A stretch of DNA of 35,662 nt from Chara braunii (Eukaryota; Streptophyta; Charophyceae; Charales; Characeae), in assembly GCA_003427395.1 (NCBI GenBank), contig BFEA01000354.1:367727-403388 (forward strand), read 5' to 3'. Of the stretch, positions 11,846-22,547 are shown one piece after another. The translations under genes and the position numbers were made by a program. Position 1 is the first letter of the stretch, and each line of letters begins with the position of its first letter. The notes beneath the pieces are model-generated. The model was not told the origin of the DNA. It worked only from the letters and a program-made list of their open reading frames with translations, and made no database searches.

Positions 11846-12104
11846 GACTGCTCGCACTCCCTCCCCCTCTGTTTTGAAAGTCCCATGAGAAACCTTCAAT
11901 CCACCTGGTGTTTCCCCTCCGACATTCTTTCATACTGGGATACAACTTGAGGGCCTGTTTTCATCAGCTCCTCTTTCGAGAACCACCGATCTTCTTTCAG
12001 ATCCATATGATGCCTGAAAGCGACCCGGAACTGCATTTGTGGTTTCCGCAGTCTTCCTCTGCCGACAGGCTTCGGTACAGGCATAAGCTGTGTAGTCCCC
12101 CGAG

Positions 12105-12185
12105 CACCGTACGGCGGCTCATTGGACGGCCCATCCGTACGGGCATTTGGACGGGCGTACGGCCAGTTCGGACAGGCCCGTCCTA
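12105..12185. repeat. ACGGGC/CGTACGG low-complexity island
   Basis: CGTACGG, GGACGGGC and CCGTACGGGC variants recur over 80 bp immediately before duplicated copy 2. Confidence 0.5.
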
Positions 12186-12201
12186 CCCTGCTTTCAGTTT
12201 T

Positions 12202-12775
12202 TGGTCACATCGCTCTTCCCGTCTTCCCCTCACAGGTCCCTATGCCCAAGGACCACCGCTCTCCACCGCCAGCTATGAGCACCAGCAGCCCGGCTATGGC
12301 CGCTGCGCTCCGCCCTGCTGCACACCCAGCAGTGTCCTCGCACCCCGCCAGCGCTCTCTTCGACTCTCCTCTAGTGTACGTTCCAGCAGCACTGCCACAC
12401 GAGCTTCCAGCCAGCATTTGAGAAGTGAGCAAGGCTCACTTGCTTTTGAGCTGGCTGGCGGGATCGCCATGGGCTCGCAGCCTGGCTGGTGTGGCGGCGC
12501 CCTAGTCCCAGTAGCTGCGCCCAGGGCCCCTTCCAGAATGTTCGTGGGGCTAAACTGTCAGACCCTGGGGCTTAGCATCTCTGGCCAGGCCCCGGCATCA
12601 TCAAACAAGTTGGTGGTTCAGGCCTACTGGTTGGTTGGAGATACTGCATGCAGGAACCAACCCACAGGGCCCCATTTTCTGCTCTCACGGACCTCAAATC
12701 AGTAAAAGGCCAAAATTTGCAGGCCCACCTTCACTAAGGGTGGGCGCAGCCTTTTCAAGCATTGCCTAGGCACCT
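12202..12775 (+). repeat. Duplicated segment, copy 2, inside a 265-codon open frame
   Basis: Direct-orientation partner of 11269-11845, about 930 bp away. The open frame 11908-12705 crosses most of it and reads YEHQQPGYGRCAPPCC and LVPVAAPRAPSRMF. The latter block is also kept in copy 1 in the same frame. I recognise no family. It lies antisense within the proposed TGS1 intron. Confidence 0.75.
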
Positions 12776-12779
12776 AATT

Positions 12780-14330
12780 CCTTGCCCCCCTTACCCCATA
12801 TACACCCTTTGGTGACAAATTACCAAATTCAAAGATAAGCCTGGATTTGGGCACACGTAATTAAGCCAGTCTCATTGAGAAGCCAGTCAGCAATCCAATA
12901 GAACTCTGAACCCAATGCGCCTCATGAAGTCTCCAAAAACAATTACAAGTCCATGCCTCGATCATATGCATAACTCAAAAAGTATCGTCTCATCAAAGAA
13001 GAGCATGCGATAAGAGAAAGAGGAGAGAAAAGACGGAGAAGAGGAGGAGGAGAGTCTCAATGATAATCAATAGTACATGTATGCCTCTCTCTCTCTCCCA
13101 CTTCCACTTCCGGCTTCTCCCCTATTGCCACCTCAGCATGTTCCCTCTGATCTCCTCTGACATAATTACCTGCGCAGATCATAGCAGGGCACCCATCCTC
13201 CCTCCACATCAGCAATAAGAAATGGAGGATGGCGCTGCACTTCCTCACCTTCGTGGATACCAGCAGCTGATCACACGTCGCCAGGTAAGACCAGGTAAGC
13301 TTCCCTTCACCTCCTGTCGGTCTCACAGCCCTGATCCTCCTCCTCCTCGCCAATCCTCCTCACCTAGTCTACATCTATGCAGCTATGGTCATGCCAACAT
13401 AATCTCCCTCTAGGCTGGTGCCCTCCAGCAGCATCCGGCGCCAGCATCCCACTCCCGCAGCCTCCCAATACAGACTAGCATCAAGCCAGCGCAAGGCAGT
13501 CTCCCCTTTGATGGTGTCGACGGTCCAGATTTGCCCCATCTCAACGGCCTGGATGCAGCCTTGAACCAGCGGTACCTTTTCCCAGCCGGGACTGGAATCT
13601 TCTGGATACCTGCAGAAAACCTTTGATGTGCATGTGATCTATGGCCGGGGCTGACTACTGGGTTGACTTTGGGTCTTCTTTTCCCGTGCTTGGTTTGACT
13701 CTTGATTTTCCAAGAGTCAACTACCTCACGTGGGGGCACTGGATGCTGTTTTTGACCCAGGCCCTGATACCCCTTGACGTTAGGCCCTTTCCTAGACATT
13801 TCTCCGACTTGGGACATGACCTTTGACCCCTGTTTCTGGCCTTTTGACCAAAAGTGACGAGCCTTGCCCATGACGGTGTGGCCATGAACTGAGTTTATTG
13901 CACACACGTCAGTAGACGCAAAATTGTCCCACTGTCAAAAGGAAAAAAGACAAGGAAGTTGACCCCCCTTTTGCTGTCGCTCAGGTACCCTGGGCAGGGT
14001 GTCCCCCGGGCAGGTTCCCCCGGGTCGCCAGGCCGAGCGGCCCCCGCTAGGTTACTCTGGTAGAGACTAGCTCCTCCAAGCTTTTCCGCTGTTACTAGCA
14101 CAACTTTTGTTTTTTTTTCCTGTGTCCCAGTATGAAGTGTGGCGCCAAAGTTTCCGTAGTACCAGTGCTCATCCCTGGATGGCCTGGGGACAACTCCCTC
14201 GACCAGGAGCCTCCCGGTGGGACCGGCCAGTGGGCTGGCCCGGTTGGTTCCTGGTCCCAAAAAACATTTTGATGTGTCAAAATGTTTCAGTCTGCCTTGC
14301 GGGGGCAGCTACTGCCACGCAGTGACAAAA
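12780..14330. other. Intronic stretch without a recognised gene
   Basis: It contains purine-rich tracts (13010-13060), a CCAGGTAAG doublet at 13283-13299 that could be plus-strand donors, a TTGAC-rich segment at 13660-13860 and GC-rich CCCGGG words at 13990-14040. A 165-codon minus frame (13907-13410) has no recognisable domain. Confidence 0.4.
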
Positions 14331-14353
14331 GCGGGGCTGGTATGCCCTTAAGT

Positions 14354-14416
14354 TCATAAAAAAAAAGGCGGCTGATCTTGGTCACACATCGCCATAGATC
14401 AGCGGCCAAGATCAGT
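14354..14416. repeat. Imperfect inverted repeat
   Basis: CTGATCTTGGTC near 14372 is inverted as GGCCAAGATCAG near 14404 (11 of 12 paired), with about 25 bases between. Confidence 0.6.
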
Positions 14417-14437
14417 TGCCTCTTTCAGAGCAACCTG

Positions 14438-14461
14438 GTGGGAGTTCATTCGAACTCCCAC
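14438..14461. repeat. Perfect 10-bp hairpin
   Basis: GTGGGAGTTC (14438-14447), loop ATTC, GAACTCCCAC (14452-14461). There is no following T-run, so a bacterial-type terminator reading is not supported. Confidence 0.85.
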
Positions 14462-14685
14462 ATTGAGAAGTTGGAAGGGGGATACGGTTGGCGGATCCAG
14501 GCCCCCTGAACCCCCAGCAGCCTACGGCCGCTGCGTCCCGTGTCCGAGCAGCGCTGCAAATCACCAGCGAGCTGCGCCATCGCGGCCCCCCGCCAGCACG
14601 CCCCCCCGCCACCGAGTTGCGCCATCGCCTGCCATGACGAGCGTCGCCAGCGAGCTACTCCATCGCCCCCCCTCGGCCAGGTTTC

Positions 14686-14960
14686 TTCTTCTTCTTCTTG
14701 GTCATGTCGTTGTGGTCCTGGTCTTCATATTCGAGAGAGAGAGGGAGGGAGAGAGCGAGAGAGGGAGAGAGAGAAGAGTTCTCCCACTCCCCTCCCTGCT
14801 CTGCCTTCTTCTTCTTCTTCTTCTTCTTCTTCTTCTTCTTCTTTTCTTCTTCTTCTTCTTGTCCTTCTTCTTTTCTTCTGTTTCTCATTGTTTTCTTCTT
14901 CTTCTTCGTTTATTCCTCTTCAAGTTCATATTTTCTTCTTCTTCTTCTTCTTCTTCTTCT

Positions 14961-15018
<58 letters not shown>

Positions 15019-15329
15019 CTTTGTCTCCTCCCGTTCTTCTTCTTCCACTCTTCATCTTCTCTTCTTCTCCTCCGCTTCTTCTTCTTCGTCATCATCGTCT
15101 CCTCCCATTCTTCTGCTTCATCTTCTTTTTCCACTCCTCTTTTCTTCTCCTCCTCTTCTTCTTCTTGTTCTTCCTCCTCTCCTCGTCTTTTCCTTCATGC
15201 CTTTTTTTTATCTTTTTCACGAACGTCGACCTCCCCCCTCGACCATCTGCCTCCCCCCTCCTTCTCGTCCATAGACAGACATAGCTGTCTCGTTTTTTTC
15301 CTTCTCTTTTTCACATTTCAATCGTCAAA

Positions 15330-15403
<74 letters not shown>

Positions 15404-15471
15404 TTCTTCTTCTTCTTCTTCTTCTTCTTCTTCTTCGTTCCCTCCTCCTCCTCCTCCTCCTCCTCCACCAG
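14686..15471. repeat. Compound TTC/CTG/TCC microsatellite tract, about 790 bp
   Basis: (TTC)n runs at 14807-14840, 14935-14964 and 15331-15436. They surround 17 CTG units at 14965-15015, a (GA)-rich segment at 14731-14773 and (TCC)n at 15443-15470. On the TGS1 coding strand these are GAA and CAG repeats lying in the intron. Long poly-Ser, Leu, Phe or Arg frames here are artefacts of the repeat. Confidence 0.95.
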
Positions 15472-15599
15472 ATACAGACATAGTCATGGTACACCTCCAA
15501 AATAAAATCTGCCTTGGAAGTCTTATTGCGGAATCGGACAGCTGTGAACGAGCGCAGTCGGATCCTCACGTCAAAAAAAAGAGGAAAAAAACGGGGCAT

Positions 15600-15695
15600 T
15601 TTTTGGAGTAAACCGGTTTTCCGGTTGAATCCCTCCAACCGGTCCGCGGCCTGGGCTGGACTGGCCCAGCTCAACCAGCCGGTTGCCGGCCTAGC
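15600..15695. repeat. CCGGTT-rich low-complexity island
   Basis: AACCGGTTTTCCGGTTGAA, CAACCGGTCCG and CCGGTTGCCGGCC words occur within 95 bp. Confidence 0.5.
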
Positions 15696-16556
15696 CCTGC
15701 ATAGTACATGAAAATGGATACCTTGACTCTGGAGACAGCCTATTGTCCTCCCTCACGGCCCAGATGTTTTGTCATTACAACCCTCTCCTTGCATTGGACA
15801 TGTAGAACCCATGAAGGGGCTTCTGTGAAACTGGCAAGTGTGAGGTTATAAGATTGAAAGGACAAAAGAGCAAAAGAACATCCTCCAGACATGAAAAAAC
15901 GAACAAAAGAAAACACCGCTACTGGTTTTGCCAGCCTCACAAATTCACAGTCAAGCCTATCCTCCAGACCAGCCCTGAGAGCAGTGTGCATATAAGGGTT
16001 CAACAGCTCAATGCTGGCAGAACAATTTCACTTTGTAAAAAGAATAAATGAGGTTAACCACGTTCAGCGGGGTGTAGAAGGCAGAGATCTCAGCCAGCAG
16101 AAGGACAAGATCCATCACAGGCCACGTAATCTTGAATGGCAAATTCCCAGACCGCATCTTTCGTAGCTTCTATACCTTTCTTGTTCTTTATGATCGATCT
16201 TGCGGGTTCATGCAGTGGACCTGAGAGGAAAGGTGGACGCAAGGCAAGCTGACAGTCAATCCTCCACGATGCTGGAGTAATCAATGCTAGTCAGGGTTCC
16301 TTCGGCCAGACGGAGGGAAGTGTCAGTGTGTTTCATGATGTAATTTTTTTTCTGACTTGCCGGTGGAATAGCAACCGGACTGACACTCCCCATAATGGAT
16401 ATGGAGCCAGGGCCATAAGGAACTGTTTTATGTATGAAAAAAAAGGGAAAAAAAGGTTAACCGTGTTCAGAACTTCAGAGCATAACAAAAAGAGCATGCC
16501 AAAGAAATTAACTGAATAGTGAATACTTGATACTTGTCATGCAGCTCATGCTATAC
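15696..16556. other. Intronic stretch next to the giant exon
   Basis: It contains A-rich runs (15855-15920, 16436-16458). No extra exon is recognised in any minus-strand frame. Confidence 0.4.
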
Positions 16557-19500
16557 CTGTGTCCTGAGGCTGGGAACAGGGAACAGCCCGAACCCACTGG
16601 AGAGGCCAGACATGTGACTTGGTCATTTTCCTCCTCAACACACCACTTGTCACTCTGCTCGCCATCAGGTCTCATTCCAGAACATTCACTCATACTCATG
16701 AGACTCTTTGGTATCACCATCGCAGGATAGTTGACAGGACTTGGGAGCTCAATCTGCACCTTCCGGGAAAGTTCAACACCTTCATTAGAACCAGCCATCA
16801 CATCATCATTGCAAGGCACAACCCTTTCACTGTGACCCGCATCGCAGCCAGGCGCAAAATCCCCCTCAGAACTAGCCATCACATCATCGCCGTAAGGTGC
16901 AACCCCAGTAGCAGATCCTGCTTTCTTATCTTGCCAAACTTTGCAGCCCTCCATCCCAGCATGGGTTTGTTGAGCCAATTCACTGAATTTGAGCATGTTC
17001 TCCTCCTTATCTGAAGGATCCTCAGCAGGGGTAGAAATGGCTGCTGCAAGTGCCTCAGCAGGGGTAGACATGGCTGCTGCAAGCGCCTCCACAACACCAG
17101 TGTCTGGTCTTTCATCAACGTCAACAGCTGCATTTCCAACAGATGATGTCCAACCTGTCATTTCAGTCGCCTCTAAAGAACAACATGGCAACGCTGCAGC
17201 CATGCCATCAGCCTGTTCTTGCTCCCTGTTTTCGCCATGATGAGCATCTCTTTCCTCAGCAAAATCGTGAGACGTTTCGACTTCTACATCAGCCGCCGGC
17301 CCAATCTCCCACGCACCATTCACACATAACATAGGCTCCTTTATTTTTGTGTCCTTTGGCTGCTGCACTGTGAAAACTCCCTCATCAATCATCCCGTCGT
17401 CGCTGGCATCCTTTGTAGATGAGATTCCATGCAGACTTCCATGACCAACTTCACCGGTCTTCCCCTTGTTGTGCATGCTATTTGCATCGACCTCCCTTTC
17501 CAAAACAGCATTGGCCTCCTGACCCTTCTCCCACACAGCATGCACACATGGGAGAATCTCCATTTCCTTGTCATTTGGATCCTCTACACCGGACGCCGGC
17601 TTATCATTTCTCCCCTTGTCGCTAGCATCCTTGGGATTCCTGTCATCCAGTTGGAGATCGTGATCCATAGATGACATTCCATGCACACAACTAATACCAG
17701 AATCATTGGTCTCCCCTTTCTTGGGCACGCTACTTCCACCACCTTCTCTATTCAAACCCTGCCCGGTCTCCTGCACAGCACTCCCAAATCGGAGAGTCTC
17801 CTCCACTTCTGTGCCATTTGACTGCTGCACTGACCCACCATTTACCTTGTCACTAGCATCCTCGGAGTTCCTGTCTTCCAGTTGGAGACGGTGATCAGTC
17901 GATGAGAATACATGCAGACTTCTCAAATTCACCTCACCGGGGTCCCCCTTCTTAGGCATGCTACTTGCATCATCTTCCCTTTTCAAAGCAACACCATCGA
18001 TCTCCTGCCCCTTCTCCCACACAGCATTCACACATGAGAGAGTCTCCTCCATTTCCATGTCATTTGGCTGCTGCACTAGCCCATCATTTCTTCCCTCATG
18101 ACTTGTATCTTTGGGGTTCCTGTCTGCCCGTTGGAGATGACGATCTGGAGTTGGGGTTCCATGCAGACAACCAAAACTGACCTCACTGGCCTCACCCTTC
18201 TTGGGAATGCTCCTTGCATCGTCTTCTCTTGTCAAAACATCCACCATCTGCTCCGTCTCCCACACATCATTCACACATGGGACAGCCCCCTTCGTTTCCG
18301 TGTCACTTGGCTGCTGCACTGGCACATCAGTTCTCCGCTCATCACTACCATCCTTCGGGCTCCCGTCTTCCAGTTGGAGATGGTGATCCTTGCATGAGAT
18401 TCCATTCACACCTCCAAAACCAACTTCACTGGTCTTCCCCTTCCCGAGAAGGTTACTTGCATCGACACCCTCCACTTCCACAGTAGCATCACTCGTCTGC
18501 TCGCCACTGTGCGTTAACTCAGCGCTGACATCACTGGTGTTTCTGTCCTTGCATTTGACTTTGTTATCTGTACAAGGGTAAACTGGCCCCTGCCCGGACA
18601 CAGATTGCCCATGTTCAGGTCCAACTGCAATACAACCTGATGAATTTGACATGGAAGACTCGGTCACCACATGATCGAGAGTATGTTGCTGGGTATGATT
18701 GTCGGCATGCTCAGGCAGCTCACGACCCTCCTTCTCATGGCCATGGTTTTGCAAACTCCTCCCTAATGCATACGACTCAAAACCAGGAGGAGCTTCCCAC
18801 GTTGTTTCCCATGTATCTGTATCGTAGAAGTAATAGTAACCACTTTCTGAATCGAAGACAGCCTCCCATGTGTTCTTCCTCTGTTGCACGGCATCATCTG
18901 ACGGATGACCTTGTCCTGCCAACCTCGCCTCATTCCCATCATCGATGCTTCCCTCCCTTTCCGTATGAGCAAAACATTCATCAAGCCCATTTTTTTTCGA
19001 GACGACAGCCTTGCCAGTGTCCAGGGATCGGGCACCCTCCTCGTCTCTCCCACTTACGGTCAGATCCTGTCGTTCAGTGATTAGCTCGACTGATGAAGTA
19101 CCAGCCAGAGACGTTCCACTAACAGGCCCATCAAGTAGTGAGTATGTGCTCTCTTTATCCACAGCAGCAGCAGAAGCAATGCACTTTCCGGACAGCACTT
19201 CAGTAGCCACACCACCTTCTCTGGGTAGAGCATCACCACTGAGCTCATCATCACACTTGACTTGTCCGTCATCACTATTCTCTGTTTCTTCACAGGCCTT
19301 GTCCACTGGTCGAGTGGGTGCAGAACTGGGATGGGTCTCGAATGGCATCCCCCTTGCACAAAGGTCCTCTGTCACAGCGGGATCCACTGGATTTAGAAAG
19401 CCTTCTCCACGAGGAAGATGCCTGCCATCCAGAACAGTCTGGTCTTCAATGGCCTCCGTGGTAAAACGCTCCATGAAATCAGCACTCGCATTAGTCCATT

Positions 19501-19642
19501 CCGGAAACTCATCTGAATGGCTACAAGCGACCGCTGTTGTGTCCTCCGCATTTGGTGATGCTAACATGTTTGGCCTTTCCAGCTTCTTGCTCCTGGACTT
19601 CTTTTTTGCCTTCTTTTTTGGGCATTTCTTTCTCTCGGTTTG
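16557..19642 (-). CDS. TGS1: TGS1, giant internal exon: Lys-rich segment, WW domain, about 80-residue repeats
   Basis: This is a single open exon of 1028 codons plus 2 nt. I start it at 19642 because a TTGTGTGCAG acceptor lies directly upstream. The frame above it contains only a GTG and then a TAG stop, and the first ATG (19567) lies inside the Lys-rich part. It ends at 16557 before a GTATAG donor, leaving two bases (AG). The order is: a Lys/Arg-rich stretch likely to be a nuclear signal (19642-19571); a Ser/Asp/Glu-rich linker; a WW domain (18877-18782) with both Trp, three Tyr and the final Pro; five tandem units of about 64-84 residues (18451-17285); two copies of an EALAAAxSTPA motif near 17080; and an acidic tail. 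WW domains bind proline-rich partners. Assignment to TGS1 rests on the shared strand, the matching phase with the methyltransferase exon and the WW plus methyltransferase architecture. A separate WW gene is the main alternative. Confidence 0.72.
17285..18556 (-). repeat. Tandem protein repeat in the TGS1 exon: five units plus one fragment
   Basis: Units run 18451-18209, 18208-17960, 17959-17729, 17728-17477 and 17476-17285 (81, 83, 77, 84 and 64 codons). A degenerate fragment precedes them at 18556-18452. Recurring blocks are PKKGE or KGKT, then LHGxSS, then DHxLQLEDRNPKDASD, then VQQPxDxExEE, then CVNAVWExGQE, then a REDDASS-like end. Units lack fixed Cys or hydrophobic cores beyond CVNAVWE, so a disordered acidic array is likely. 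The units vary in sequence but stay in frame, which suggests they are maintained as protein. Confidence 0.85.
18782..18877 (-). other. WW domain coding segment
   Basis: The translated segment begins KNTWEAVFDSESGYYYFYDT and ends in TWEAPPGF. The two signature tryptophans are separated by 22 residues, with an aromatic YYYFY strand between them and a Pro three residues after the second Trp. This is a full-length WW fold that keeps its key binding residues. It sits about 255 codons into the exon. Confidence 0.9.
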
Positions 19643-19843
19643 CTGCACACAATATATCAAATTTGAATGAACCTTCTCATTCTGTTCACCCTTTCTTACC
19701 CATAACAGCAGGATCACAAGTGGCTACGATCGCTCATATATGAATGTAAGCTGATTGGTTGCATGTCGAACTCACCACACTATGCCATACTGGTAGCAAG
19801 AAAGACAGACCTCGTTACATCTGCTTACCACCTCCCTGCGCCC
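19643..19843 (-). other. Upstream intron end of TGS1 (inferred)
   Basis: The ATATATTGTGTGCAG acceptor at 19643 implies that a further exon lies upstream. A GTAAGA sequence about 57 bases before it could be a donor after a TTATGG, but using that ATG puts the Lys-rich segment out of frame, so I do not call it. Confidence 0.45.
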
Positions 19844-19844
19844 N

Positions 19845-19901
<57 letters not shown>
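19844..19901. repeat. (CT)n microsatellite with an adjoining unresolved base
   Basis: One N at 19844 is followed by 57 bases of CT. The N suggests that the length was not resolved in assembly. Confidence 0.97.
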
Positions 19902-19903
<2 letters not shown>

Positions 19904-21260
19904 TCCTCATCTTCTTTTTCCACTGTAGCTAGGTTGTGTGCATGTAGAGGGGTGCTCAAACTCTACTTCGATGCTTATGTGACAAAAGTTCACAAAACTT
20001 CCCAATAGATAAATGTCAATAAGACTTCCAGCTCATGACAATCCCCCAGAACTGCAAGGTAGGGCCGCTAACCATTCTACAAGTTAAACACATTCAGACG
20101 GAAATTGCACATCACCTTGAGCAGTTGATTGCAGTAGCAGCTGTGGATGAAATCACCTGCAAACTACGAGACCCTGAGCTTGCGGTGATTTGTTAAGGTG
20201 TTGAAGCAAATGAGAGAATTCAGTTGCCTGACCCAATCGCCAAACATGGGAAGCAAGTCTTAATGCTCCGCTCTTGATTTGCCACAAATCCTCCCCCCGC
20301 TCTTTTGCTTTGTCTCTATGTATTCCTGCTTGCTTGTGATTACTGTGACAAAAGACCATTGGACTTTCAATTACACATTGATGATAATAAATTTCTTCTT
20401 ACTGTGAGAGAAAGGTGGTGATATTCCTGGAGGTCTTTCCCCCTGAGCACAAGGGAATCCTAACTGATGGAAGTATCATATGCAGCACTCTGCGGACAAA
20501 AGTAGCATGGCCAGTAAGCAGGCCACTGTGGAATTCTGCAGGGCATGAAGAGAAGGACGTACAGAGGTTATGAGTTTCGGCCCGATACCTTCATTTGACT
20601 GGCAGTAAACGCCGAGGGTAAACCCAGAGCTTGCATTTCAACACTCATTTCAAGATCCTCTGGGGCAAAGGGGAAGCCAGGACTCTGATCATCTGCATTC
20701 AGTGCAAGCAACAGGACAAACTTTCTTCATTAGAAGCGACATGTGTGCAGCACTCCGTACCATTCCATCATCAGGCAGGTACACCAGCTTGGATATCATC
20801 ATGGAACCATCAATTGCGAGAGCATTAAGCTACGTCACATAGAAGCGAGAACTAAAACACAGAACTTTTTCCAAGTTTCTTTCCCTGTTCTGTTTCCCCA
20901 AGTTAACTCGGCATTCAATCAAGTCTGGGCTTCGGCGCTTTTTCCTGGTCCAAGAGATTGAACAAGGAAAGGCACATTCACAAACATCTTGACACACGGA
21001 TCACTACACTCTTGCACTCATCTCGGTGGCACATTCCCTGATTCTAGGTCTTCAAAGCAAGTTTGACCTAGGTGGAAGCTTCACAGAAGGGAAGTCCTCC
21101 CTTCCCTCTTCCATATTCCCAGAGCGTAGGAATGGAGTGTAAGCTTCAAGTAGCGTAAATTCAACTGTACGGTGGAAATCAGGGAAGGATGCCACTTACA
21201 AGACGGAAGGAATGGGAGAATACTAGAATAGTATAATACCGCAACACTCGTAAAAGAGCG
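19902..21260. other. Non-coding stretch, nothing recognised
   Basis: Mixed DNA of ordinary complexity. I looked on the minus strand for the missing 5' exon of TGS1 and did not recognise one. Confidence 0.4.
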
Positions 21261-21270
21261 CTGTGCAACT

Positions 21271-21300
21271 ACTACCGTGTTCACCCGAAAATAACACCCG
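21271..21300 (+). repeat. Possible single end of a TA-inserted element
   Basis: TACCGTGTTCACCCGAAAA is laid out like the terminal inverted repeat of the MITE at 24621 (TACCRTCTTCCCCCGAAC), including the TA. A matching opposite end was not found downstream, so this is a solo end or coincidence. Confidence 0.3.
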
Positions 21301-21357
21301 TGAGTTATATATGAATATAAGTTATATAACGCCTTATGGGCGTCACATTCGTTTACA

Positions 21358-21456
21358 ATGCCCAGGCGTTGTATTCTGCAAAAGTGCACCAACCTTTCCG
21401 GCGCTAGGATCCCTGAAAAAACACAAGTATGGAACGCCCAGGTGTTCTATTCTGCA
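21358..21456 (+). repeat. 75-bp direct repeat
   Basis: A GCCCAGGYGTT(G/C)TATTCTGCA block occurs at 21358-21381 and again at 21433-21456. Confidence 0.7.
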
Positions 21457-21560
21457 GGTCCAAGAATTTCTTGAAGCGGTACCAGTAGGGGGGCTTTCCC
21501 TCTCGTTACACTGAAGGACGCTACCGGCTGTTTTTTTAGAGTGGCTTTGGCGGCCTCACA

Positions 21561-21797
21561 CAAGGTCAGCCTAAAAATTGTACATGAAGAAATCCATGCG
21601 GGCCAGGGCGAATTTGAGTCTGCTGGTCTCTTGGAGTCGCCCTTACAAAGCGGCACACTTGCACATATACATATGTATACATATGTATATGTGCAAGGTC
21701 AGCCTAAAAATTGTACATGAAGAAATCCATGGGGGCCAGGGCGCGTTCACGTTCAGGGCAAATTTGAGTCTGCTGGTTTCTTGGAGTCGCCCTTACA
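21561..21797 (+). repeat. Direct repeats flanking a palindrome
   Basis: CAAGGTCAGCCTAAAAATTG through CTTGGAGTCGCCCTTACA occurs at 21561-21647 and 21694-21797 with few differences. The second copy has an 18-bp insertion near 21745. The AAAGCGGCACAC leader plus palindrome lies between them. Confidence 0.9.
21659..21696. repeat. Perfect 38-bp palindrome
   Basis: TTGCACATATACATATGTA followed by its exact inverse, with no loop. The left part plus the leader AAAGCGGCACACTTGCACAT recurs at 24238-24273. Confidence 0.95.
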
Positions 21798-21954
21798 CAC
21801 CACCCCTCCAATCCGCACCAACCTGCACAGCACGCAAACGAGTTGAGTGAAGGCTTTGTGTCCTTCTCTGCAACCGTGTGTGTAGATGCATGCACGCCAG
21901 AGAGCGCGAATGGGTAACCGCTGCCCGTACCCAGCCGTACCCAACTACAACTGC

Positions 21955-22205
21955 CAGGTTACGGGCGGGTATGGGTACCCCTTCAGAAGGGGGAGTTGGG
22001 TATGGGCAGGCACAAACAAAAGGTGGTGGTTGTTAGGGCGGGCACAATTGCCCTTTTTGGAGATCATGGGTGGGTAGGGGCAGGTAGGGGTACGGGTGAA
22101 AGAAAAAAAAATGGGTATGGGCAGCCAGAAAAAGAAAATAGACGGGTACGGGCAGGTACGGTGACCGAAAAAAAAAACGGGTGGGTACGGGCGGGTAGAG
22201 GTTCC
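21955..22205 (+). repeat. Degenerate G-rich GGGTA/GGGCGGGTA array
   Basis: Words GGGTACGGG, GGGCAGGTA and GGGTGGGTA recur irregularly. The run from 22067 to 22098 meets the usual pattern for an intramolecular G-quadruplex (four or more G3 runs with short loops). It resembles telomeric repeats in style, but no exact TTTAGGG array exists. Confidence 0.75.
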
Positions 22206-22523
22206 CATCGGATAACCGTGGTATACCTGATGTGAGTCTTGTAGCTTTGCAGGCTTTGTATTTTTGCTCATGCGTGACGCTTTTCTCATATTCCAAATTT
22301 CTCTCTTTCCCATGAAGCAAACGGTTTTTCTCGCAAGGGTGAATTTTATCTCTTCATTTTTTTATTCTTTGTTTTTTTCAATTTTCAGACTATTTTCATA
22401 TGACATTGTGTGGAACCATGTGTATGCAATATTTATGTGTCTCTGTGTGTGTTGTGTGTGCATGTGTGTGTGAGAGAGTGTACGTGTGTGTAACGAGGTT
22501 TGTACGCTAGTGCCTCAACTGGG

Positions 22524-22547
22524 GCTGAATGGGGGAGCCCATTCAGC
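22524..22547. repeat. Perfect 10-bp hairpin
   Basis: GCTGAATGGG, loop GGAG, CCCATTCAGC, 137 bp before the assembly gap. Confidence 0.85.

Noticed and set aside
13650-13870. Cluster of TTGAC words as WRKY-type W-boxes
   Set aside because: The words look like part of a cryptically simple region inside an intron, and there is no promoter context.
13410-13907. 165-codon minus-strand frame
   Set aside because: No recognisable domain. It lies in the TGS1 intron and covers TTGAC-rich and mixed DNA.
14463-15674. Ser/Leu/Phe- or Arg-rich frames of 118-273 codons
   Set aside because: They are translations of TTC, TCC and CTG microsatellites, and all frames stay open for that reason.
19643-19717. Start of the giant TGS1 exon reading at 19717
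   Set aside because: The codon there is GTG, with TAG two codons upstream. A strong acceptor at 19643 explains the open frame better.
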